Below, in pieces: positions 19,017 to 27,979 of a stretch of DNA of 64,000 bases. The translations under genes and the position numbers were made by a program. Each line of letters begins with the position of its first letter. Within the stretch, counting starts at the first letter, position 1. The DNA lies in NCBI GenBank assembly GCA_947500545.1, contig CANMSO010000001.1, positions 868,001 through 932,000 on the forward strand, written 5' to 3'. Origin of the DNA: an uncultured Aquimarina sp. Its GTDB lineage: Bacteria > Bacteroidota > Bacteroidia > Flavobacteriales > Flavobacteriaceae. The notes under the pieces are model-generated. The model was given only the letters and a program-made list of their open reading frames with translations. It searched no databases and was not told the DNA's origin.

Positions 19017-19245
19017 AAGTTGATGATTTAGTGATGATTAATTACTTAATAAGATACGAAATTAATACCTAAAAGCACTGTTGATTCATTTTGGACATTC
19101 CTAAAATCATATATTCTCGATAATCTGTACTTTTTTTCGATAAAACACCAAACAATTATAATCTTGGAGCATATTCATTTTTCTTTTTCCTTTTTATTAC
19201 ATAATTTTATCAAAAGCAAAAAAATTTAACTAAATATCTAATAAT

Positions 19246-19566
19246 ATGTTTGAACTCAAAACAAAGGAAGGGTCTAGCTATCATTTTACCTTAAAAGCTA
19301 AAAACGGACAGGTAATCTTAAGTAGCGAGGTTTATAATAGTAAATCTGCTGCAGAGAATGGAATTGAATCTGTAAAGAAGAATGCTTCTGAAGATGGAAG
19401 ATACGAACGTAAAACTGCCAAAAATGGTAAGTTCTTCTTTAATCTAAAAGCCGGAAATGGTCAGGTAATTGGTAGTAGCCAAATGTATTCTTCTGAGTCA
19501 GGAATGGAAAACGGAATTAATTCTGTTAAGGAAAATGCTCCTGCTGCTGATACCAAAGAAGTATAA
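19246..19566 (+). CDS. YegP family (DUF1508) protein, two repeats
   Basis: 106 residues built of two ~50-residue copies of the DUF1508 unit. Repeat 1 has YHFTLKAKNGQVILSSEVY and repeat 2 has FFFNLKAGNGQVIGSSQMY, each followed by ENGI-x-SVK. This matches the E. coli YegP architecture in length and order. Cytoplasmic; function not established. Confidence 0.9.
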   Translation: MFELKTKEGSSYHFTLKAKNGQVILSSEVYNSKSAAENGIESVKKNASEDGRYERKTAKNGKFFFNLKAGNGQVIGSSQMYSSESGMENGINSVKENAPAADTKEV

Positions 19567-19597
19567 CCTTTTTGAGTGTTATTTATAAAAATTATGT

Positions 19598-19626
19598 AAA
19601 GCTGTTCAAAAATTTTGAACAGCTTT
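19598..19626. terminator. Bidirectional terminator
   Basis: Arms AAAGCTGTTCAAAA and TTTTGAACAGCTTT lie between convergent genes. The left half overlaps the last codons of the threonine aldolase gene. Confidence 0.8.
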
Positions 19627-20646
19627 ATTTGGTTTATAAGACAATAAAAGGTCTAAGAAATATTCATGCATTTTCTGAGTATAATCTAAATGAGTAACAA
19701 ATCTAAGTTTCCCTTGTCCCATACTATAGAAATGAATATCCCTTGATCCCATTTCGGAAATTAATTTTTCTTCATCCCCATCAATATTAAATATAACAAT
19801 ATTGGTATCTATAGGTTCTACTTTATTCACAAAGGACAACTTCTTTAAAACATCTCCTATTTCTTTAGCCCGCCTATGATCTTCAGCCAATCTATCAATA
19901 TGATTTTCCAGTGCATATAATCCTGCGGCTGCCAGATATCCTACCTGTCGCATTCCGCCTCCTAAAATTTTTCGTACTCGAATTGCTTTTTCCATGATAT
20001 CTGCATCTCCTATTAATACAGATCCTACAGGTGCTCCAAGACCCTTACTTAAACACACTGAAATGGTATCAAAGACGTCTCCGTATTGTTTGGCACTTTC
20101 TCCTTTTGCAACCAGAGCATTCCATAATCTGGCTCCGTCAAGATGATATCCAAGTTTATGATCATCACAAACTTTTCTGATATTTTTAATTTCTTCAAAA
20201 TCATAGCACGCTCCCCCTCCTTTGTTCGTAGTATTTTCAATACAGACTAAACTTGTAAGTGGGCTATGATAAAAATCTGGCGGATTAATAGATGATTCTA
20301 CCTGTGATGCAGTAATCATACCTCTATGACCATCGATTAGCTTACATGATACTCCACTATTAAAAGATACTCCACCTCCTTCATAATTATAGACATGTGC
20401 ATACTGATCCGCAATTAGTTGTTCCCCAGGTTGCGTATGCAATTTGATAGCTGCTTGATTTGCCATACTGCCAGATGGAAAGAACAACGCTTTTTCTTTA
20501 CCAAACATAGTAGCAATTTTATCTTCCAATGCGTTCACTGTTGGGTCTTCTTTATATACGTCATCTCCTACTTGGGCATTCATTATTGCTTTCAACATTG
20601 TAGGAGTTGGTTTGGTAACGGTATCGCTTCTAAGGTCTATTTTCAT
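19606..20646 (-). CDS. ltaE: Low-specificity L-threonine aldolase
   Basis: 346 residues, full length. PLP fold-type I enzyme that splits threonine or allo-threonine into glycine and acetaldehyde. Motifs: IDLRSDTVTKP at the N-terminus, HLDGARLWNA (cofactor Asp) and SVCLSKGLGAPVGS with the PLP Lys near residue 200. Divergently placed to the first TPR-AraC regulator, about 120 bases away. Confidence 0.9.
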   Translation of the reverse strand: MKIDLRSDTVTKPTPTMLKAIMNAQVGDDVYKEDPTVNALEDKIATMFGKEKALFFPSGSMANQAAIKLHTQPGEQLIADQYAHVYNYEGGGVSFNSGVSCKLIDGHRGMITASQVESSINPPDFYHSPLTSLVCIENTTNKGGGACYDFEEIKNIRKVCDDHKLGYHLDGARLWNALVAKGESAKQYGDVFDTISVCLSKGLGAPVGSVLIGDADIMEKAIRVRKILGGGMRQVGYLAAAGLYALENHIDRLAEDHRRAKEIGDVLKKLSFVNKVEPIDTNIVIFNIDGDEEKLISEMGSRDIHFYSMGQGKLRFVTHLDYTQKMHEYFLDLLLSYKPNKAVQNF

Positions 20647-20705
20647 TTTTTATTACTGTGTAAAAACAAGGTTTTTATTGTACTAAACTTAACTAGTAAA
20701 AATAA

Positions 20706-20725
20706 TGCTATTTTTGTGAATAGCA
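20706..20725 (+). promoter_or_regulatory. Promoter of regulator 1 with TGCTA inverted repeat
   Basis: -7 box TATTTTTG at 20709-20716 lies within an inverted repeat TGCTA-N10-TAGCA. The same arrangement recurs before regulators 2 and 3, always about 50 bases before the start codon. Confidence 0.6.
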
Positions 20726-20768
20726 CGAGGATGTCTTTCGAAAATACATCTTTCTTTAAAAAATTATC

Positions 20769-22505
20769 ATGTATAAAATATATGAATATCATTTTTTTAT
20801 AATCTCCATCCTATTTTCATTCACACTAAATGCACAAAATTTAATTGATTCTTTACAGAATAAAAGTTATGATGAGCTACAAAATATTTATCATGAACAT
20901 ATAAAAGCAGATACTGGAAAAGCGAAAACAGCAATGAAAGCTTATATAAATCAAGCAAAGAGAAAAAAAGATACTCTTGAAATTGCTAAAGGTTTTGAAC
21001 TTTATTCTGTTTTTATAAGTGATAGTGGTAAAATAAAATATCTTGATAGTATAATAGCAATTACCAAAAACAAACAAAACAGAGATTATCCGGCATCAGC
21101 ATATTATTACAAAGCCCAATATTTTTTATTAGAAGAAAGGAATATAAAAAAAACCTTGGCAAATTTGAATCTGGCTAGAAATTACGCGAAACTAAACAAC
21201 AACATAAATTTATTAAATAGAATAGATTATTATGTTGGTATAGTACGTAGTGAGCATCTTAATGAAAAAGAAAAAGCTATAGAAATCTTTAAGAAGTGTG
21301 CTCAGTTTTATTCTAGTAAGACGGATGATCATTTTAATTATCGTTATTTATACACAATACATTCCATAGCAGAAACATTTATTGGTCTTAAAAAGTATGA
21401 CTCAGCAACCTACTATAATAATTTAGGGTATTCTATATCTTCCAACAATAAAAACCCAAATATAGTCCCAATGAAAGCATACTTCACGCTATGTGAAGGT
21501 ATTAATCAATATACCAGAAAAAAATACCCCTCTGCTATTGATAGCATTAATACAGCACTTCCTTCAATAATTGAATTTGAAGATAAGTCCAACATACTTG
21601 ATAGTTATTTTTATTTAGGTAAATCATATTTTGATCTTGGTAAGAGCTCAAAAGCAGTAGGTTATTTTATTAAAACAGATTCTATATTAGAAACATTAAA
21701 TTCTATCCCACAGTATAAACATGTTAAAACATATGAATATCTTAAAGATCATTATAAAATTAAAAACGATTTAGAAAATCAGAATAAATACTTGGACAGA
21801 TTGAATTCGGTTCTTAGCAATTATCTAAATGATCACATCTTTATTAGTAAAAAGGTAAAAGAAGATTATGATATCCCAATCTTATTAGAAGAACAGCAAA
21901 TCCTATTAGAAAAAATCGAAAAAAATAAAACCTCTTATATCTCAGGTATGATATTCATGACTCTACTATTATTAATATTAGGAGGTATATTATATTATCA
22001 GTATAGAAAAAAAAGATTATATAGATTGAGGTTTGAGAGACTTATTGCAGAACCTATATCAACATCTCAATCTACTAATATCAGTAAGAAGAAATCGGTT
22101 AGTGATGAACAGGACATAAAAGTTCCCGAAAAACATGTGACTTATATACTTCAAAAGCTTGATGAATTTGAAAAAAATCAAGGATTCCTTACTTTAGGAA
22201 TGAGTTCTCAATCCCTAGCTGATGACATTAAAACCAATATCAAATATTTATCTCAGGTAGTTAATTATTATAAGAATAAGTCTTTTACGAACTATCTAAA
22301 TGAATTACGTATTGATTATGCTGTAAAAGAATTAAAAGAAAACGTGATGCTAAGAAAGTTTACGATAAAAGCAATTGCTAACGAATTTGGATACAATAGT
22401 GCAGAGACGTTCTCTAATGCTTTTTATAAACAAGTAAAGATCAAACCCTCCTACTACATTAGAGAATTAAGAAAGACAGATAGTAATAAAAAGAAGATCC
22501 GATAA
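20769..22505 (+). CDS. Membrane-tethered TPR/AraC-type regulator 1 of the peptide island
   Basis: 578 residues. A signal peptide or N-terminal anchor (FTLNAQ end, residue ~23) is followed by a TPR-like helical region at ~25-370, one membrane helix near 391-413 (MIFMTLLLLILGGILYYQYR) followed by positive residues, and an AraC-type HTH domain at ~450-575 (NELRIDYAVKELKE, IANEFGYNSAETFSNAFYKQ). This topology puts the TPR in the periplasm and the HTH in the cytoplasm. A double-glycine peptide gene with a palindromic operator follows. Two close paralogues lie downstream. I infer that it senses an exported peptide and activates peptide promoters. Confidence 0.85.
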   Translation: MYKIYEYHFFIISILFSFTLNAQNLIDSLQNKSYDELQNIYHEHIKADTGKAKTAMKAYINQAKRKKDTLEIAKGFELYSVFISDSGKIKYLDSIIAITKNKQNRDYPASAYYYKAQYFLLEERNIKKTLANLNLARNYAKLNNNINLLNRIDYYVGIVRSEHLNEKEKAIEIFKKCAQFYSSKTDDHFNYRYLYTIHSIAETFIGLKKYDSATYYNNLGYSISSNNKNPNIVPMKAYFTLCEGINQYTRKKYPSAIDSINTALPSIIEFEDKSNILDSYFYLGKSYFDLGKSSKAVGYFIKTDSILETLNSIPQYKHVKTYEYLKDHYKIKNDLENQNKYLDRLNSVLSNYLNDHIFISKKVKEDYDIPILLEEQQILLEKIEKNKTSYISGMIFMTLLLLILGGILYYQYRKKRLYRLRFERLIAEPISTSQSTNISKKKSVSDEQDIKVPEKHVTYILQKLDEFEKNQGFLTLGMSSQSLADDIKTNIKYLSQVVNYYKNKSFTNYLNELRIDYAVKELKENVMLRKFTIKAIANEFGYNSAETFSNAFYKQVKIKPSYYIRELRKTDSNKKKIR

Positions 22506-22549
22506 AGTGTAGTTCGTTTATTTCAGCGAAGATAGGTCCTTAAAAAACA

Positions 22550-22622
22550 CACGAAATTCAAGAATTTCGTGAAACTTGTAGAATGCAGAAGTCTTAAAAA
22601 CGACTGTTTTTATATACTTTAG
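22550..22622 (+). promoter_or_regulatory. Operator and promoter of peptide 1 (regulator-linked)
   Basis: A perfect palindrome with arms CACGAAATTC and GAATTTCGTG (2-base spacer) lies at 22550-22571. The -7 box TACTTTAG is at 22615-22622, 43 bases further. The same layout occurs before the peptides at 25568 and 27980. It is a candidate site for the TPR-AraC regulators. Confidence 0.75.
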
Positions 22623-22648
22623 ACACTAAATACCAAATAAAAAATACA

Positions 22649-22807
22649 ATGAAAAAAAAATCATCAAAAACAAAAGAACTCTTTCTAAAAAAAATTGAAA
22701 TTACCAAACTCAATGAATTAAACAAAATTATTGGAGGCGGCGATAACGATTTTTTCGGAACTGCAAGTGCATTTGATGGGTGTTATTCTAGAGCCTGTAC
22801 TTGTTAA
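22649..22807 (+). CDS. Double-glycine leader peptide precursor 1 (linked to regulator 1)
   Basis: A 52-residue ORF. The leader is Lys-rich (KKIEITKLNELNKIIGG). The core is 22 residues (after GG) with three Cys ending in RACTC. C39 exporters cut after GG, so the exporter at 28308 can process it. Its position directly behind regulator 1, with its own operator, suggests it is the signal or target peptide of that regulator. No modifying enzyme is nearby. Confidence 0.75.
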   Translation: MKKKSSKTKELFLKKIEITKLNELNKIIGGGDNDFFGTASAFDGCYSRACTC

Positions 22808-22870
22808 TGTATTATTTCAAGAGTTTGTCTTTTTATTACCAGAGGCAGACAAATACAGTTATCACGTTTA

Positions 22871-22915
22871 AAATAGCCTTACTCCTGTTTTTTAATACTT
22901 GGAGTAAGGCTATTT
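22871..22915. terminator. Terminator between peptide 1 and the convergent microcin-like gene
   Basis: Perfect 15-bp arms AAATAGCCTTACTCC and GGAGTAAGGCTATTT with a 15-base loop and flanking A/T runs. It can act in both directions. Confidence 0.85.
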
Positions 22916-22994
22916 TCATTGGAAATAAGTCAACAACAAATTTAAATTAATACAGTAAATAGTACTATTTTTTGTTAGATATTATTCTTACTTA

Positions 22995-23189
22995 TCAATG
23001 ACTTGTTAGCATCCAACCTGCTCCAAATCCAAATGCATAAGCACCTGCTGCAGCTAGAGCTCCTACTGGTCCAAACATTGCCCCACCTAAAGCTGCCATT
23101 CCTAAATCCATAACTGCGGCGGTAAGTAATACACCATCGATATCACCTCCATTTACCTCTTGAATTTCTTCAAATTTTAAATCTCTCAT
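22995..23189 (-). CDS. Colicin V-like (class II microcin/bacteriocin) precursor
   Basis: 64 residues. The leader MRDLKFEEIQEVNGG closely resembles the colicin V leader (MRTLTLNELDSVSGG). The core (49 residues) is rich in Gly and Ala and hydrophobic, with GxxxG-like spacing (GGAMFGPVGALAAAGAYAFGFGAG), as in pore-forming class II microcins and two-peptide bacteriocins. It has a complete minus-strand promoter unit. No immunity gene is recognised beside it. It is the only minus-strand precursor lying between the regulators. Confidence 0.75.
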   Translation of the reverse strand: MRDLKFEEIQEVNGGDIDGVLLTAAVMDLGMAALGGAMFGPVGALAAAGAYAFGFGAGWMLTSH

Positions 23190-23220
23190 TTTGTAAATTT
23201 TAATTATTAAATTTATTTTA

Positions 23221-23324
23221 TATCAATGCGCTTTGATATTAGCAAACATAGATAAACAAGGAAGTTTGGTGCAACATATGATTTTAGGTATTCTTGAATT
23301 TCGATCGATTTTCATGAATTTCGT
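23221..23324 (-). promoter_or_regulatory. Promoter unit of the 22995 precursor
   Basis: Reading with increasing coordinate: AT-rich palindrome TATCAATGCGCTTTGATA (23221-23238), -7 box TATGTTTG on the minus strand (23243-23250), then two direct repeats ATTCTTGAATTTCGA (23290) and TTTCATGAATTTCGT (23310), 20 bases apart. The operator starts exactly 40 bases from the -7 box edge, as in the other units. Confidence 0.75.
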
Positions 23325-23372
23325 TTTTGTTTTTATTAAAATTGAATGTTATTGATGGCTAAAAAACATAAC

Positions 23373-23433
23373 CCTTTCTCATTTATCCAACTATCTATGT
23401 AAAAATCCCCATAGATTAATCCTTGAGAGAAGG
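23373..23433. other. Nested inverted repeat in the gap before regulator 2
   Basis: Outer arms CCTTTCTCA and TGAGAGAAGG (one bulge) enclose inner arms ATCTATG and CATAGAT. It may fold as RNA or act as a protein site. The rest of 23325-23640 shows no gene. Confidence 0.3.
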
Positions 23434-23640
23434 AAAAATCTGTTAAAGTTCAGATTAGTATTCATCCTATTTAATATTTAGATACTTATTTTAAAAAAGA
23501 ACTAATGTTTTATCATCCAATAGTCAAGTGTTTACTATTATTAGACGTGGTTTGTTAGTCAACCTAATTAATATTTTTTATCATTCCAGTCTTTTAAAAA
23601 TTAGATAATTCATGTCACATAAATCCAACCTATAAAAAAA

Positions 23641-23660
23641 TGCTACTTTTGCGATTAGCA
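23641..23660 (+). promoter_or_regulatory. Promoter of regulator 2 with TGCTA inverted repeat
   Basis: TACTTTTG (-7 box, 23644-23651) inside TGCTA-N10-TAGCA, 52 bases before the start codon at 23704, as for regulators 1 and 3. Confidence 0.6.
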
Positions 23661-23703
23661 ACAACTAATCAACCTAAAATAATTCTTTTCATAAATACCC
23701 ATT

Positions 23704-25440
23704 ATGTATAAAGCTTTTGTTTACTGTTTTATTTTAAAAATTATACTTTTTTCTACAGTTACTAACGCACAGAGTTTTAAAGATTCTATGCAAGGAAGAA
23801 GCTTTGATGAACTCTATAATTTTTATAATCAATATAAGAACAAAGATAATAGCAAAGCAGAAATAGCAATATCAGAATATATTCAAAAAGCCAAGAAAAT
23901 TAAGGATACATTGAAGTTGATGAACGGCTTTTTAAAATATTCATATATTACAAATGTTGAAAATAGATTAAAATATTACGATAGTATTATCTCATTTACT
24001 ACAAATAAACCTATAAAAGATTATCCCTCTTCAGTCTTTTTCCTTAGAGCAAAGCATTTTCTATACGAAGAAAGAAATATAGAAAAGACTCTTGATAATC
24101 TGACCGAAGCCCGGAAATATGCTAATGCCAATAATAATACAAATCTGTTATACCGAACAGATTATCTAATAGGGATTGTTAAAAGCGAGCACCTTAACGA
24201 AAAAGACGAAGCGATATCAATTTTTAAGAAATGTGCAGAATTCTATGCTAAAGAAATCGAAGAGGGGCACAAATATCAATATTTGTTTACATTGCATGTT
24301 CTTGCAGAAACTTATATAGGCCTTAAAAAATACGACTCAACAACTTTTTATAACAATTTGGGCTACCAGAAGGCTTCTGGTAGTGGCAACCCCAATTTAA
24401 ACCTAATGAAAGCATATTTCTCGCTTTGTGAAGGTCTAAATCAATATACTAAAAAACAATATGTAGCTACCATAGATAGTATTAATAAAGCTGTACCAAT
24501 AATGATTATGATTGGAGATAAATCTAATACTATTGATAGTTATTTTTACTTGGGGAAATCTCATTATGATCTAGATGATAAGGAAAAAGCCATTACTTAC
24601 TTTAAGAAAACAGATTCTATTCTTGAGACATTAACATCTATCCCACAGTATAAACATGTTAAAACCTATGAATACTTAAAAGAGTATTATAAATCTAAGG
24701 ATGATCTAGAAAATCAAAATAAATATCTGGACAAATTAAACTCTCTTCTTAATAATTATCTAAATGACAAGATTTTTATTAGCACAAAGGTTAAGGAGGA
24801 TTATGATGTTCCTCTATTATTAGAAGAACAGCAAGTGTTGATAACTAAATTAAACAAAAATACCAATACCTATCAATCCAGTATAATTATATTGGCACTA
24901 TTGCTTATAACTTCTGGTAGTTTGGTATACTACCAATACCGAAAAAAACAAGGGTATCGATTACGTTTTGAAAAATTGATGAAAGAACAGAAAACCATTT
25001 CAAAACCCGATCCTATTACAACAAATAAACAAGTAGATACCGAGAAGGTATTGAAAGTACCAGAAAAACATGTAAACTACATTTTGGAAGCATTGGATAA
25101 GTTCGAAAAAGAACAAAGATATCTTACCCTTGGGTTAAGCTCCCAATCCTTGGCCGATGAAATACAAACCAACGTAAAGTATTTATCCAGGGTTATTAAT
25201 CACTTTAAAAACAAAACATTTACTAGTTATTTAAATGAATTACGGGTTAACTATGCTGTTAAGGAGTTAAAAGAAAATGCTACACTGCGAAAATTCACAA
25301 TAAAAGCTATTGCCAATGAGGTTGGTTATAGTAGTGCAGAAACATTTTCTAATGCATTTTACAGACAAGTACAGATAAAACCTTCCTATTTTATCAAACA
25401 GCTTGAAAAAACCAAAAAAGAACAGCAAATCAATGAATAA
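23704..25440 (+). CDS. Membrane-tethered TPR/AraC-type regulator 2 of the peptide island
   Basis: 578 residues and clearly paralogous to regulators 1 and 3 over the whole length. Signal peptide ending TNAQ near residue 23; helical TPR region to ~370; membrane helix near 391-412 (IIILALLLITSGSLVYYQYR); AraC HTH from ~449 (ALDKFEKEQRYLTLGLSSQSLADEI, then IANEVGYSSAETFSNAFYRQ). The periplasmic part diverges more than the HTH, as expected if each senses a different peptide but binds the same operator. It is followed by peptide 2, 127 bases downstream. Confidence 0.85.
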   Translation: MYKAFVYCFILKIILFSTVTNAQSFKDSMQGRSFDELYNFYNQYKNKDNSKAEIAISEYIQKAKKIKDTLKLMNGFLKYSYITNVENRLKYYDSIISFTTNKPIKDYPSSVFFLRAKHFLYEERNIEKTLDNLTEARKYANANNNTNLLYRTDYLIGIVKSEHLNEKDEAISIFKKCAEFYAKEIEEGHKYQYLFTLHVLAETYIGLKKYDSTTFYNNLGYQKASGSGNPNLNLMKAYFSLCEGLNQYTKKQYVATIDSINKAVPIMIMIGDKSNTIDSYFYLGKSHYDLDDKEKAITYFKKTDSILETLTSIPQYKHVKTYEYLKEYYKSKDDLENQNKYLDKLNSLLNNYLNDKIFISTKVKEDYDVPLLLEEQQVLITKLNKNTNTYQSSIIILALLLITSGSLVYYQYRKKQGYRLRFEKLMKEQKTISKPDPITTNKQVDTEKVLKVPEKHVNYILEALDKFEKEQRYLTLGLSSQSLADEIQTNVKYLSRVINHFKNKTFTSYLNELRVNYAVKELKENATLRKFTIKAIANEVGYSSAETFSNAFYRQVQIKPSYFIKQLEKTKKEQQINE

Positions 25441-25464
25441 CAAGTATTTGCAACTTAATACTAA

Positions 25465-25535
25465 CTCGAAATTCCAGAATTTCGAGCAGTCATGGAAACA
25501 TATTTTGTGTTAAATGATACTTTTTATATAATTTG
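25465..25535 (+). promoter_or_regulatory. Operator and promoter of peptide 2 (regulator-linked)
   Basis: Perfect palindrome with arms CTCGAAATTC and GAATTTCGAG around CA (25465-25486). A -7-like box TATAATTTG follows at 25527-25535, about 41 bases away. Confidence 0.7.
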
Positions 25536-25567
25536 GCTGAGAAATCTTAAATTAAAAATGCAGGAAT

Positions 25568-25762
25568 ATGAAAACACAAATCAAGGGTAAAAAATTAGAG
25601 CTTAAAAAATTTCAAATTTCCAAATTAGAGATGAGTAATGTCTCAGGAGGCGGTACTATATCACTTATAACTAAAACTTTTAATGGTGGTGGTGCAAGTG
25701 GTGTTTGTTTTACTAAATCATTGTTTGCCTGTGCTGACGGAGATCATGATGGCCCAATATAA
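25568..25762 (+). CDS. Double-glycine leader peptide precursor 2 (linked to regulator 2)
   Basis: 64 residues. Leader KKLELKKFQISKLEMSNVSGG; the core has a Gly-rich stretch (FNGGGASG) and two Cys 9 residues apart (CFTKSLFAC). Same leader class as the minus-strand Cys-rich peptides. Followed by a clear terminator. Probably exported by the 28308/30445 system and paired with regulator 2. Confidence 0.75.
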   Translation: MKTQIKGKKLELKKFQISKLEMSNVSGGGTISLITKTFNGGGASGVCFTKSLFACADGDHDGPI

Positions 25763-25883
25763 TAATTTTAACCTATTAAATAATATAGCTTTGTAAAAAG
25801 ACAATCTAAGATTAAACACCAAATAATAAGAAATAATCACCAAGAAAGTTTGTATTAATTACACTACGCATATTATACTTTAG

Positions 25884-25913
25884 ATACCACATTTCTTTCT
25901 TGAAATGTGGTAT
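25884..25913 (+). terminator. Terminator of peptide 2
   Basis: Perfect 12-bp arms ATACCACATTTC and GAAATGTGGTAT with a 6-base loop, followed by TAATTTTTT. Positions 25914-26029 hold nothing I can name. Confidence 0.85.
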
Positions 25914-26029
25914 TAATTTTTTGAGAAAAATACAACACTTTTATTTCCGTTAACACTACATTTCACTTGGCTACCATTTCAGGGATATTTTCTTTCTAAT
26001 ATATATCGAATATACCATCAATAAAATAA

Positions 26030-26049
26030 TGCTACTTTTGTGAAGAGCA
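26030..26049 (+). promoter_or_regulatory. Promoter of regulator 3 with TGCTA inverted repeat
   Basis: TACTTTTG (-7 box, 26033-26040) inside TGCTA-N10-GAGCA (right arm one mismatch), 50 bases before the start codon. Confidence 0.55.
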
Positions 26050-26089
26050 CAAGGTCACGCTATAATTAAACTCATCGTCATAAAATATC

Positions 26090-27817
26090 ATGCAAAGGGC
26101 TTACATCTATTGTTTTTTACTACCGCTTCTATTTCTCTCTAACAAAATAGAGGCACAAACTTATTCGGACACTCTACAACAAAAAAGTTATGATGAATTA
26201 CGAGATATCTCTCTGGACTATTATAGCAAATCAGATATCCTAAAGGCAAAAAAAGCTGCTCAATCTTATGTGGGTAAAGGGAAAAAAGAAAACGACACAT
26301 TAAATATTGCTAAAGGGTATTACTTGCTTTATAACATTGTAAGTACCCCTCCAACTGTGGCTTATTTAGATAGTATTATAACAATTACAGGAAATAAACA
26401 AGATAAAAATTACCCTTCACTAGCATACTATGCTAAAGCGCAATATTTTTTATATCAAGAAAGAAATATTGAAAACACAATAAACAATCTAAACGAAGCA
26501 AGGAGATATTCAAAAATTAATGAAAATGTGAACTTGCAATATAGAATAGATTATTTAATTGGTATCATAAAAAGTGAACATCTAAATGAAAAAGAAGAAG
26601 CACTAGCGATTTTTAAAGAATGTGAAAAGTTTTATTCAAATGAATACGAGTATGGCCATAAATTTCATCACCTATACACCTTACACGTTATAGCAGAAAC
26701 TTATATTGGTCTTAAAAAAAATGATTCGGCTACATTCTACAATAATTTTGGATATAACAAATTTTCAAGAAGTACAGATGCTGACTTAAATCAAAGAAAA
26801 GTATATTTTACGCTATGTGAAGGCATTAACCAATACACTAGACAAAATTATAATGCCGCCATTGATAGTATCAATAAAGCACTACCAGGAATAATTAGGT
26901 TTGAAGATAAAACAAATACTATTGATAGTTATTTCTATCTGGGAAAGTCCTATTATGATCTTGATGATAAATCAAAGGCAATAGATTATTTTGTGAAAAC
27001 CGACTCCATTTTAGAAACACTAAACTCTATCCCCCAATACAAACACGTAAAAACGTATGAATATCTAAAAGATTATTACAGAGAAAAAAACGACTTAGAA
27101 AATCAAAACAAATACCTGAATAAACTAAATGATGTACTCGACAATTATTTAAATGATCAAATATCTATAAGTAAAAAGGTCAAGATAGACTATGACATTC
27201 CCCTTTTACTTGAGGAGCAGGAGATATTGATTAAAAAATTGAATAAGAACACAAAGACGTATAAATCAAGTATTGTAATACTTGGATTATCACTGCTAAT
27301 TTTAGGAGGTCTTTTGTATTACCAGTATAGAAAAAAGCGGGGGTATCGATTACGGTTTGAAAAACTCATAGAGGATCTTAAATCAGGTACCACTTCTGCT
27401 CAAGCCAATAAAAAAATATCCATCGATAAAAGTAAGAACATTAATGTGCCAGAAAAACATGTGACGTATATCTTAGAAAAGCTTGATGAATTTGAAAAAG
27501 AACATGGGTACCTTACACTTGGTATAAGTTCTCATTCTTTGGCCCGCGATATAGAAACTAATGTGAAGTATTTATCAAAAGTGGTTAACCATTATAAAAA
27601 TAAAACTTTCACCAACTATCTAAATGAATTGCGTATTGATTATGCATTAAAGGAATTGCAAGAAAATATAATGTTACGAAAGTTTACCATAAAAGCGATT
27701 GCCAATGAATTTGGGTATAACAGTGCAGAAACCTTTTCTAAAGCATTTTATAAGCAAGTACAGATTAAACCTTCGTATTATATTAAGCAATTGACAAAGG
27801 TAGAAAGGAGTAGTTAA
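26090..27817 (+). CDS. Membrane-tethered TPR/AraC-type regulator 3 of the peptide island
   Basis: 575 residues, third paralogue. Signal peptide (LLFLSNKIEAQ), TPR region to ~370 with the segment KHVKTYEYLKDYY conserved in all three, membrane helix near 392-412 (IVILGLSLLILGGLLYYQYR), AraC HTH from ~450 (EKHVTYILEKLDEFEKEHGYL, IANEFGYNSAETFSKAFYKQ). Peptide 3 follows at 27980 with its own operator. The repeat of regulator-operator-peptide three times in a row indicates duplication of a working unit. Confidence 0.85.
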   Translation: MQRAYIYCFLLPLLFLSNKIEAQTYSDTLQQKSYDELRDISLDYYSKSDILKAKKAAQSYVGKGKKENDTLNIAKGYYLLYNIVSTPPTVAYLDSIITITGNKQDKNYPSLAYYAKAQYFLYQERNIENTINNLNEARRYSKINENVNLQYRIDYLIGIIKSEHLNEKEEALAIFKECEKFYSNEYEYGHKFHHLYTLHVIAETYIGLKKNDSATFYNNFGYNKFSRSTDADLNQRKVYFTLCEGINQYTRQNYNAAIDSINKALPGIIRFEDKTNTIDSYFYLGKSYYDLDDKSKAIDYFVKTDSILETLNSIPQYKHVKTYEYLKDYYREKNDLENQNKYLNKLNDVLDNYLNDQISISKKVKIDYDIPLLLEEQEILIKKLNKNTKTYKSSIVILGLSLLILGGLLYYQYRKKRGYRLRFEKLIEDLKSGTTSAQANKKISIDKSKNINVPEKHVTYILEKLDEFEKEHGYLTLGISSHSLARDIETNVKYLSKVVNHYKNKTFTNYLNELRIDYALKELQENIMLRKFTIKAIANEFGYNSAETFSKAFYKQVQIKPSYYIKQLTKVERSS

Positions 27818-27874
27818 AATAGCCAACTGACTATTTGAATCATTCACTTCACAACTCTTTCATATATAAATTTA

Positions 27875-27946
27875 CACGGAATTCGAGAATTTTGTGTAAT
27901 ACACGATAAACGACTTCCTATAAATCATTGGTTTTATTTACTTTAG
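27875..27946 (+). promoter_or_regulatory. Operator and promoter of peptide 3 (regulator-linked)
   Basis: Near-palindrome with arms CACGGAATTC and GAATTTTGTG (2 mismatches, 27875-27896); -7 box TACTTTAG at 27939-27946, 43 bases further, the same distance as in unit 1. Confidence 0.7.
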
Positions 27947-27979
27947 GCATCAGTACCAAATAATATAAAACTAAACACA

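Noticed and set aside
20769..25440. Regulators as classical two-component hybrid sensors
   Set aside because: No histidine kinase or receiver motifs occur between the membrane helix and the HTH; they are one-component membrane regulators.
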